Part shown: one piece after another, positions 24,464-34,600 of the stretch
How positions within the stretch are numbered: the first letter of the stretch is position 1
How the letters are laid out: each line of letters begins with the position of its first letter
Assembly: GCA_963971285.1 (NCBI GenBank)
Contig: OZ020265.1
Coordinates: forward strand, 4,442,270 to 4,506,269
Direction: 5' to 3'
DNA: 64,000 nt
DNA from: Astropecten irregularis
Lineage: Eukaryota; Echinodermata; Asteroidea; Paxillosida; Astropectinidae
Translations under genes and position numbers: made by a program
Notes under the pieces: generated by a model
Databases searched by the model: none
Told to the model about the DNA's origin: nothing
The model's input: only the letters and a program-made list of their open reading frames with translations

Positions 24464-24811
24464 TTAAAGGTAGTATCATACTTTGGTTTTTGTCAAAGAA
24501 TTCGTGGGCAAAAATATCAAGGAAGATACAGTAAAAGCAATCTGTGAGAATGTCAGTCCCATACGATGCCCACTTTTTGAGAAAACAGCGAAAAACGGCC
24601 ACAGTGTTTTCTCTTTTATTTTTGATCTTTTAAAAGATCAAACAGATTTTCGGTCGTTGTTTGGATTAATTTCTGGATAAATACACCATTTCAGGCGGAA
24701 AATTTTTAACAGCATGTTTCTACCAGCATCATCTTCATACCCTCTAAGTTATACGTAAATCTGTGAACATTTCTGTTTTGGTCTCTTACCAAAGTATGAT
24801 ACAACCTTTAA
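24464..24811. mobile_element. piggyBac-like MITE (family M2), full copy
   Basis: TTAA-AGGTAGTATCATAC at the left and GTATGATACAACCT-TTAA at the right, in the opposite orientation to the copy at 7027. Confidence 0.85.
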
Positions 24812-25531
24812 GTACTCTACTTAAGTTAAGTTCTGATCAATTCTTCTTATCTCAAGAATCATCTTATCTTATAACTCTACTTAGGATAAGAAGAGTTTAT
24901 TAAATTTCAATATTCTTGAAAGAGGCTGGTCTGACCTTTGCTGCACAAACTATATGGTTGTCATTTGCATTGTGCATTGTGCACACATGCACTGAATGAG
25001 AACATTTCACACCAATTCTTTTTAAATAGACGGTACTACAGTGTCCATAGAATACATGTCTAGTCTGTGCCGGTTATCCACCAAAGACCATAATTTGACA
25101 GTGTTTACATGGTTTAAGTGGGTAAGAAAGAGATTTGTCCCAACGCAAAAATTCAATTGTGCCAGTAGGTGGTACTTTCTAAGCTCCTATACAGCTTTAC
25201 GGCACAGCAGCATTTTACATTGCAGTGTTTTGCAATGCAACTTTCCAAGGGCCAGTAATATTCCTTGAACTTGGATTTGTGCATATTTATTTATTGCATT
25301 TGCTGGTATACACATGGTATAACAACAGCTCATTGATAGCATTTTGTAAACGGTAAACATGTTATGATACATAGGCCTACATCATGCATTCTTCGCAACA
25401 AACAGGATCATTTCCATAGGGTACCGACGGTGTAAACCCATGTTGATCGGGGATTTGCTGGTGATTTGATGTGATATTGTCGTGGCCACAGTATCGCGAC
25501 CTACTTTTTCATAGAAATGTAAATGGATTCA

Positions 25532-26060
25532 TGAATATTGATGATTTTGGTCGGGAAATAGATAATATGCAAATTAGGATGCCCTTCACCGACTTGGATG
25601 AGCACTGTATACTCGGTGCTTGTGAGAGCACGTGAGAAAAAAATCACATGCTTCCTCATGTGGGATTCGAACCCACGACCTCCTGCTTACTAGTGCAGAT
25701 GCCTTACCTGCTAGGCCACCGAGCTAGCTGGGGTCTGCAGGGTGAATCGAATCCAATATCGCGGCGGGTACCGCAGTAAATCATGAATATTGATGATTTT
25801 GGTCGGGAAATAGATAATATGCAAATTAGGCTTGCCCTTCACCGACGTGGATGAGCACTGTATACTCAGTGCTTGTGAGAGCACGTGATAAAAAAATCAA
25901 ATGCTTGCTCAGGTGGGATTCGAACCCACGACCTCCTGCTTACTAGTGCAGATGCCTTACCTGCTAGGCCACCGAGCTAGCTGGGGTCTGCAGGGTGAAT
26001 CGAATCCAATAGCACTGAGTATACAGTGCTCATTCACGTCGGTGAAGGGGAAGGGTGAAG
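25532..26060 (-). mobile_element. Tandem pair of tRNA-derived SINE units (family S1)
   Basis: Two units of about 250 bp follow each other head to tail. On the minus strand each contains TGGCCTAGCAGG (A-box) and GGTTCGAATCC (B-box), a 5-bp T-stem and a 4-bp D-stem. The anticodon loop is 8 nt and the acceptor stem imperfect, so these are tRNA-derived, not functional tRNA genes. Each unit also carries the GAGCACTGTATACTC.GTGCTTGTGAGAGC block. Confidence 0.75.
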
Positions 26061-26624
26061 GGCAAGCCTACTTTGCATGTAAATGGAATTGTTCTTACTT
26101 TTGAAAGAAAGTATGAGATTATTCCTTTTGAATGTTAGTGACCTTTGTCTTTATAGGAAAACTGTACGAAAACCAGCTTGCCATCTAAAATAATAGTAAA
26201 GGTAAATTTTACTTGATCAAATTTTATATTACATGTAATTATTCTTAATGAATAAAAAATCTTTTTATTTTCCCTGACTAATGCTATGATGATAACAAAA
26301 AGCCGTTGAAATACTCCACAAAGCACCTCAAGCATCTGAAGCCCCCAAATTTACAGGGGCATGCCATGGTTTTGCAAATTGAAAAAAACTAACAATTATT
26401 ATACAAATTAATAAGTACTTTGTGATACTTACGCATTGTGTTTGAGTAGACTTAAAGTTAAGAAGAGTTGATCTACAAGATAAGAAAACTAGACTTCTTA
26501 TGTTGTTTTATGCAACAGATGATAAGAAGAATCTCAAGTTTATTTAAGATAAGTAGAGTGTTGGGAGTTACGCAAGGTCGAATTCAACTTAAGTACTTCT
26601 TAAAGTTTTATGCAACAGGGCCCA

Positions 26625-27211
26625 GGGGCCTTATTCACAAAGCACCCGCAAAATATTGCTTTGCGGGGACCCGTAAGTGAAAGTTACGGGTGCGTAAGAT
26701 TTGTTTTAAGTGGTATTCACGAAACACCCCTAGAGTTCCCTTAGCAGTTCGGGCACTCGCATTCTGCGAGCACCCGCAAGTGAAAGAGTGTGACCAAAGT
26801 ATAGTGATTATTCAATAGAAAGACATAATGTACTGCGCATAGTCTACATTTATGTACGTATACTGAAATGCATGCTGAGTTACAATGATATTCATGGGTG
26901 TCGATCCATGGGGATATATCCCCCTCCAATATTTGAGGTGGGGGATGGCGTGTATTATCATCCCCCGTGTATTATCATCCCCCCATTATGCCTACCAGGG
27001 TATATTTGCCTTTCATTTGGACCCTGGAGACAATCCACGGAAGTTGCGGGATCATTCCGGGAACGTTCCGGGGTCCCGCAAATTTCCGGGTGGTTTGCGG
27101 GCACACGCAGATTTAAGGGTGTTTCGTGAATAACCCGCAAGTGCTTGCGGGACGGTTGCGGGGAAGTTGCGTGCCCGTAAATCGTTGCGGGTGCTTTGTG
27201 AATAAGGCCCC
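26625..27211. mobile_element. MITE with inverted ends GGGGCCTTATTCACAAAG
   Basis: The left end GGGGCCTTATTCACAAAG is the inverse of the right end CTTTGTGAATAAGGCCCC, followed by CACCCGCAA and TTGCGGGTG. It abuts the foldback element that ends at 26624. Confidence 0.75.
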
Positions 27212-27225
27212 AGAGCATTTTGATC

Positions 27226-27965
27226 CAACGAAAGAGGTACCAATATCTGAACACATGAGCATTTATGGTGTAATGTATCATACATAGACACAGATGTCTG
27301 CCGGGACCCCCCTGCTGCATGTGCCCCCTGAGGGTCCCTTTGATCAAACGAACGAGGTACCACTTGAAACCAATTTCAAATGAACAGGTACAACACACTA
27401 AGTCTGGAATGGCCCATAGCAGACAAATTTTCTGCCGCAAAGGGCCCGACAGACGTCCCTAGGGCCCCCAAAATAGTTACCCTAGAACAAACATTGGAGG
27501 TACCACTTGAAACGAATTTCAAATGAAGAGGTACATCACCCAGAGCACAGAATGGCCCATGTCAGACAAAATTCTTTTGGGGCACCCCTAGGGACGTCTA
27601 TAGGGCCCTTTGCAGCAGAAAATCTGTATGGAATAGCCCATTCCATACTAAGTGTGTTGTACCTGTTCATTTGAAATAGCGCTCCGCACTTGCGCTAAAA
27701 GTAGCAACCATGCAAATGTGGATGGGTGTGCGCGTGCATAATGTACACTACGTGTGTGAGACAATGTTTGTCTGACATCCGGGAATTTTGTGACGTCATT
27801 AGTGCGGAGCGCTATTGGTTTCAAGTGGTACCTCGTTCGTTTGATCAAATGTAAATGTTGGGGGTCTTTAAGAGACCCCCAGGGGGCACATGCAGCAGGG
27901 GGGTCCCGGCAGACATCTATATCTATGTATGATACATTTACACCATAAATGCTCATGTGTTCAGA
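27226..27965. repeat. 740-bp imperfect palindrome
   Basis: The left arm 27226-27470 (GAGGTACC, CACATGAGCATTTATGG, CTGCTGCATGTGCCCCC) is inverted in 27575-27965. The right arm carries an extra insert, annotated separately. It may be a foldback element or an inverted duplication. Confidence 0.75.
27680..27813. mobile_element. 133-bp MITE in one palindrome arm
   Basis: Ends AGCGCTCCGCACT and AGTGCGGAGCGCT are perfect inverses flanked by AT on both sides. The uninterrupted left arm shows the empty site (CCAATTTC). Confidence 0.75.
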
Positions 27966-28389
27966 TATATAACGTTTTTGGCACCGACTTATTTGTTGGA
28001 GAAAACGAAAAGATTTGTTTACTTTGATATAAGAGGCAAACCAAAATGCATTCGATCAACTTAGATTAGTGTTGAGTATTAACAAACCTGTGATAGCTGC
28101 CTCAAATTTAGAACGTCAAGGATCGGTGCTATTTTCGAAAATAACTTAAAACTAAAAATAACTAAAACCTTATTTGCATAAAACCTTCTCCTCGAATGAA
28201 CAGAAAACTTTTTTCTTGAAGTGGAAAGTTTAAATTTTGGCTTTACATAGTTTTTATATTTGTTATCTCACAGACATAACAGATCATTACCCAGTATACT
28301 GGATATATACAAAACCATAAACCAAAGATTTTTTTTCGTTGGAGCCTCCTGTTGTATCTGTATGCTTAGTTACGGAAGCCCGTTAGTGC

Positions 28390-29035
28390 CAGGGGTGAAT
28401 ATTTTTGTTATGGGGGTGAATGTTTTTTTCGCGATTGCGTGCGAATGTTTTTGCACATGGGGTGTGAATGTTTTTTTGTAGCAATTATCTGGCGCCACAT
28501 AATTGGAACTCGGTGAAAATGTTTTTTTTCGCGATTGCGTGAGAAAGTTTTTTGCACATGGGGTGATGTTTTTTTCACGATTGCGTGAGAATGTTTTTTG
28601 CACATGGGGGTGAATATTTTTTTCGCGATTGCGTGAGAATGTTTTTTGCACATGGGGGTGAATGTTTTTTTCGCGATTGCGTGAGAATGCTTTTTGCACA
28701 TGGGGGTGAATGTTTTTATCGCGATTGCGTGAGAATGTTTTATGCACATGGGGGGGTGAATTTTTTTTTTCGCGATTGCGTGAGAATGTTTTATGCACAT
28801 GGGGGGGGTGAATTTTTTTTTCGCGATTGCGTGAGAATGTTTTTTGCACATGGGGTGGATGTTTTTTTCGCGATTGCGTGAGAATTTTTTTGCACATGGA
28901 GGTGAATGTTTTTATCGCGATTGCGTGAGAATGTTTTTTGCACATGGGGGTGAATGTTTTTTTCGCGATTGCGTGAGAATGTTTTTGCACATGGGGGCGA
29001 ATGATTTTTTCGCGGTTGCGTGAAAATATTTCTTT
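28390..29035 (+). repeat. About 48-bp minisatellite, left arm
   Basis: About 13 units, each with CGCGATTGCGTGAGAATG and GCACATGGGG, varying in T and G run length. Confidence 0.9.
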
Positions 29036-30054
29036 GACATTTGATGTGAATATTTTGTGTAGCAGATATCTTTCGGACGTACTAAAAGTCTGATACTAAT
29101 GTTAGGGTACGGTACACTCTATCAGTTGTTCAGAAGTCTTTTCTCGACGCTCCAAAATAATGTAATCTTAGCCATGGATTACCATCTTACGGTAGCTATT
29201 GTATTCACAAATGAGGCTAGCTCCCTTAAATTGAAAATACATTTTAGGTTTAAATCAGTAAAAAATCAGTTTAAATCGGATTTTAACAATTTAAATCGGA
29301 TTTTTATATTCGATCTTTTTATTTAAATTTATCATTTAATTGTTTTAACGCAATAGCATCTTACTATTATAGTCATTTACTTAAAAAACCTATAACGCAT
29401 CTTGTTTTCACTTCGGGGCATTGAATTCATAAACATGTTGCAAAAAAAGGGCCCAAACAACATCAAAAGCATACAATGATACTGACTGCCACTAAACAGG
29501 CATACTATACATGTTTACTGCTTTCTTGCTAATAATGACAGCAGTTTTATGTGCACAGTATACATTGTATCGATTGCATTATACATGGTTATACAGAATT
29601 GGGGATGATTAGGAAACATGTATGGTTTGCTGGGTGCAATATGTGGTTTATATGGGATTAATATTATTAATGAGTGAATAGAAGTTACATTTATTATTGT
29701 AACATTGTAAATTTCCCTGGTACTCATGGGAGTCAGAATAGTGTAATGCTACATGTTGCAGGAGAGTTAAGATTGGGTAGGACTTTGTCTATTATTCTCA
29801 GAATATTGCCTCACACCACAGTGTATACATATAGGCCTACATGACATCGTGTATTTTGCACAGTAAAACATTATTTTAAACAATAACAACAACACAAGAA
29901 CAACCTACTATAGACAACAAATTACACCAAAAGTATAAATGAAAGCCTTCATTCATTAAGATATTCTGTTTTTCTTCTTAAAAAATTACAAAAGAATTAT
30001 GTGGCGGCCGCCAGATAATTACGTGGCGGCTGCCAGATAACTGCAAAAAAAAAA

Positions 30055-31370
30055 AAAATATTCACACCGCATGTGCACAAAATATTCTCACCCAATCGCG
30101 AAAAAAACATTCACACCCATGTGCAAAAAACATTCTCACGCAATCAAGAAAAAAACATTCACACCCCATGTGCAAAAAACATTCTCACGCAATCAAGAGA
30201 AAAAACATTCCCACCCCATGTGTAAAAAACATTTTTCTCGCAATCACGAAAAAAACATTCACACCCATGTGTAAAAAACATTCTCACGCAATCAAGAAAA
30301 AAACATTCACACCCCATGTGTAAAAAACATTCTTACGCAATCAAGAACAAAACATTCACACCCCATGTGTAAAAAACATTCTCACGCAATCAAGAAAAAA
30401 GCATTCACACCCCATGTGTAAAAAACATTTTTCTCGCAATCACGAAAAAAACATTCACCCCCATGTGCAAAAAACATTCTCACGCAATCAAGAAAAAAAA
30501 CATTCACACCCCATGTGCACAAAACATTCTTACGCAATCAAGAAAAAAACATTCACACCCCATGTGCAAAAAACATTTTCACGCAATCACGAAAAAAACA
30601 TTCACACCCCATGTGCAAAGAACATTCTTACGCAATCACGAAAAAACATTCACACCCCATGTGCATAAAACATTCCTACGCAATCAAGAAAAAAACATTC
30701 ACACCCCATGTGTAAAAAACATTTTTCTCGCAATCACGAAAAAAACATTCACCCCATGTGCAAAAAACATTCTCACGCAATCAAGAAAAAAACATTCACA
30801 CCCCATGTGTAAAAAACATTCTTACGCAATCAAGAAAAAAACATTCACACCCCATGTGTAAAAAACATTCTCACGCAATCAAGAAAAAAACATTCACACC
30901 CCATGTGTAAAAAACATTCTTACGCAATCAAGAAAAAAACATTCACACCCCATGTGTAAAAAACATTCTCACGCAATCAAGAAAAAAGCATTCACACCCC
31001 ATGTGTAAAAAACATTTTTCTCGCAATCACGAAAAAAACATTCACCCCCATGTGCAAAAAACATTCTCACGCAATCAAGAAAAAAACATTCACACCCCAT
31101 GTGCACAAAACATTCTTACGCAATCAAGAAAAAAACATTCACACCCCATGTGCAAAAAACATTTTCACGCAATCACGAAAAAAACATTCACACCCCATGT
31201 GCAAAGAACATTCTTACGCAATCACGAACAAACATTCACACCCCATGTGCATAAAACATTCTTACGCAATCGCGAAAAAAAATACACACCCCATGTGCAA
31301 AAAACATTCTCACGCAATCAAGAAAAAAACATTAAATTCCCATGTCAAAAAAAATATTTACCCCTGGCAC
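30055..31370 (-). repeat. About 48-bp minisatellite, right arm, with higher-order repeat
   Basis: About 27 units in inverse orientation to the left arm. Units carry AATCAAG or AATCACG and GTGCAAA or GTGTAAA variants, and the same series of variants recurs about 587 bp apart (30414 and 31001). Confidence 0.88.
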
Positions 31371-31611
31371 TAACGGGCTTCCGTACTTTGTACACATTTC
31401 CAGCGAAACAAAATGACGACTAAAGGCAATGAACATGACGAAAAAGGCGACAACGAAGAAAACCATGCAGATGACAAAGACGACGACGACAATTAAGACA
31501 AATACCATTGACACATCGTCGCACGTCATGTTTACAATAAAATCAAACACAACCAAATTAGGTTTCATGTTTTTTTTCCCAGTTATTTCGTTGAAACGAT
31601 TCTGTAGGAAA

Positions 31612-31675
31612 ATGGATTCATCTCGACTCATCATCATATTCATGCTCGGTCTCTGTTGCCGTGTGGCCATTTCAC
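31612..31675 (+). CDS. Copy B exon 1: signal peptide
   Basis: Encodes MDSSRLIIIFMLGLCC and a few more residues: a short polar start, a hydrophobic core and small residues before the expected cleavage site. It ends in phase 1 at GTGAGT. The same frame is open upstream to an ATG at 31429, but that extension is Thr/Lys-rich and would bury the signal. A possible acceptor (CCCAG) at 31582 suggests a 5' UTR intron. Confidence 0.75.
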
Positions 31676-34600
31676 GTGAGTATACCAGTATAGTGTACAT
31701 ATTTGCGAAACTAACAGTGTATGAGAAATAGATAATTGATTATGTACACTTCCTATGAAAGAGTTTGGTATTCTTAACCGGAATACCTAGTTGTACTCCA
31801 CTCTCTAAATGCAAAAGCGTGAAAAACACTCTTTGAAGAGCCATATGAGGGACAACTCTTTATCAAGTTGTCTTCCACTCTTTTAAAGTGAAGTTTGCAT
31901 CGTTTTGAGTGATTTTTCACTTTGGCCCAGGGTGAAAACCACTCCAAAAGAGTGGAGTATCCACCACTCTTTGACAAGAGCCATATGAGGGACAACTCGA
32001 TTTTAAGCGAGTTGTGTTTCTCACTCTTAAGTAATAGGGGAGCAATGTGTTTGCGGTTAATAGTCGAGTCGTCATCATTGACTGGTAAGTCTACATTTTA
32101 GCCGAGTGAAAGTTGTTGAGTTTAGCAATGCCACACTTTGTCCAAGCAAATGATAGGCTTGCATATTTCAAGACCTTTGTACACGAAGTATGATGGATGC
32201 AAATCAGGTCCCTTATCCAAGTGTTTAGACTTGGAGTTAAGTCTTTCGAAGTCACAGTGATCGTCTCTTCTTTCACGCAACTCTCGCGAAACCGCTCTAC
32301 TTTCTCGCGAGACTCATGTCTACGGCGAGAGTTCGGTTCTCAGCGCGGGACCACTCGAAAACAACGACTAGCCAAAGACGTTTTCACTTTGTACACGGCC
32401 TATGGGCTCTTTAGCCGATTTCGTACGGACGCGTCTAATTGGCCAAATTTTATTGGGCTCTCGGCTCAGGACCACTCGAAAAGAAAGACTTGGGAAACAG
32501 GATTTTAGCCACATATTGATTTATTCACGTATGCGCGTGCTTTTAAGACTAGTCAATTTTATTTGAAGGTGTATACAATTTGAAATGAGGCAGCAGTACT
32601 GTACTTACATTAGACAGCATTTTTAAATTATGGTTTTCGTTTATTTACTTCATAAGTTGAATGATTCAATAAATTATTGTGGACAAAAGTTTAATGTATC
32701 AGTTTCAAATGTTTGCATTACTTCATAAAAATTTATGATACTCACGGTAAATGACAATTATTTCTCTATAGCAAGTGGGTAGGTTAAGATTGTACATCTA
32801 GGTCTACACTATAAGTACAGTTAGGAAGATAAACTTATAACATATTTCTTTATTTATGCACGACGAAGATAAAAACCAACATGCACATGTAAATTTCACG
32901 ACGCACTTGAGTTAAAAGTATCACTATCAAGGTCATACTGCAGCTATAGCTTGATATATACGTGCGACGCCTTTGTTTTTCTATTTAACGTGAGTCAGCT
33001 CAACTGTACATACAGGATGTAGCGTAGGCGTACATAATAAAGGGTGCACAAAAAGAAATTTCCGTTGATTTTGACGCCCTTACCATTTGAATCTTATCGG
33101 TTTGGGTGATATGAGAAGTCTGAGTGTTTAGGGCACATCTTAAACTGCTGTTTGATCTCCTACCTGATGGCATAACAGTGGGGAACTAGGAGCGGTGGTG
33201 TGAGGAGCTAGAAGCCGTGGGTATAGGTGACCCATTGGTTTGTTGTAGTAAGGGATGCCAGATGCTGCTGATGTGGAAGCCAATGTCTTGGGGAACTGTG
33301 TCGTGCTTGTAGATCTCTACTGCTTCCCGGATGCGTCTTGGGTACCATCTGTTTAGTGGAACGATGAGTTCAGCTGCTTGCCAGTTGATGATGTGGTCCT
33401 TCTCGTGGGAGTGCTTGATGATTACAGATTTCTCGTAGTCACCCCTGCGTCTGTGGGCAATGTGTTCTTTGAGTCTGGTCGGTAGGCTCAAAGAAAATTT
33501 TTCTCCCACAAAACATTTTGTGACCCCCCACTTCCTCCTCTCCCCTTCCCTCCCCCTTTTTCGTCTTTTTTCTCCTTCTTTTCTCGGTTTTTTTTTCAGG
33601 GACCCTCTTGGGGGGGGGGGGGGGGGGCTCAAGCCCCGAGCCCCCCGGGTGCGCCACTGTTCAGGGCCGTGCGATCACCGAGGGTTGGTCTTGTTCAAGG
33701 CGTTCCTTTTCGATGAGGCAGGCTTCTTCTGTAGGGACGTTGGTGAATAGGGACTCCACATCGAAACTGACCATGATGTCGTTAGGGCTGAGTTTAAGTT
33801 TCTTGATGGTCTGCACGAACTGGTCCGAGTTGGTAATGTGGTGTGGCGTTCTTCCCATCAGAGGCTGGAGGATCGAGGTGAGGTGCTTGGCGGTTTGGTA
33901 GGCAGGACCTCCCCTTGAGGCGACGATATGATGGAGTGAATTACCAGGCTTATGAATCTTAGATTGGCCAAAAAACCTTGGGCAGGTGGAGCTTAACGGT
34001 CTGAGTTGTCTGTATAGTTTGTAGGGGATGGCATCGAAGCGGTGGAGAGATAACAGCTGGCCGGCGATCTTTCGTTCAACAGACGGAGTGGGGTCTTTCT
34101 TCAGGCGGCGGTAGGTGTCGGTGCAGAGGATGTCTGTGACTTTACTGTCATAGTCAGACTTGTCCATGATGACTGTGGCGTTGCCTTTGTCTGCTGATAG
34201 GATGTGGATGGACTCATCTTGGCGCAGTTCCTTGATTGCTCCCGTTTCCTCGGATGACAGGTTGGTCTTCGGTGGCTTGGCTTGCTTGATGGCTTGATGG
34301 ATCTGGATGCGGACATCTTCTGCTTCTGCCTTGCTCAGGTGTTGAAGTGCTGGTTCTGTTGACTGGATGATGTCTTCTACTGGGATGGTTTTCGGTGGGA
34401 CTGCAAAGTTCATGCCTAAGGACAAGACTTTGGTTTCCGAAACTGTGAGTTGTCGCTGGCTCAGATTCACTACTGTCTTCTTGATGAAAGCTTGCTGGGA
34501 TCGGAGGTGTTGGGCTGGATCTTGAGGTGGAAAAGGAGATATAGAAGATCGCCTATTCCTGATCTGCTTGTTTGCGGGTCGTCTTGTAGGCGTGGAGGCT

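Larger units (their letters stand above)
24427..26624. mobile_element. 2.2-kb foldback element containing later insertions
   Basis: TGGGCCCTGTTGCATAAA at the left is inverted as the AACAGGGCCCA end at 26624, and ACTTAAGTTGAATT pairs with AATTCAACTTAAGT. Inside lie one M2 MITE and a tandem pair of S1 SINEs, so the host element is older than these. Confidence 0.7.
28373..31383. mobile_element. 3.0-kb foldback element with minisatellite arms
   Basis: Outer ends CGGAAGCCCGTTAGTGCC and its inverse GGCACTAACGGGCTTCCG are flanked by TA on both sides. The left arm (28390-29035) and right arm (30055-31370) are inverted arrays of an about 48-bp unit (TGAATGTTTTTTTCGCGATT...GCACATGGGG). An inner CTGGCGCCACATAATT block near 28480 is inverted near 30000. 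The middle (29040-30000) is AT-rich without a gene. The open frames across the arrays are repeat translations. The layout recalls Drosophila FB elements. Confidence 0.8.

Noticed and set aside
25650..25740. Functional tRNA genes
   Set aside because: A- and B-boxes and two stems are present, but the anticodon loop is 8 nt, the acceptor stem imperfect, and the same body recurs inside dispersed repeats.
28390..31370. Regular short repeats resembling a CRISPR array
   Set aside because: Units are contiguous and similar throughout with no unique spacers, in a eukaryotic genome; this is a minisatellite.
28370..31423. Long open frames rich in CKKHSHAI/KTFTPHVQ motifs
   Set aside because: They are translations of the about 48-bp minisatellite in several frames and on both strands; lengths track unit phase, not coding constraint.
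31429..31611. Upstream in-frame ATG for copy B
   Set aside because: It would add a Thr/Lys-rich segment before the signal peptide; the ATG at 31612 has a better context and yields a normal signal sequence.
33460..33901. Gly/Pro-rich plus-strand frames
   Set aside because: They read through a poly-G/pyrimidine tract and the antisense of a Penelope RT; no coding signature.
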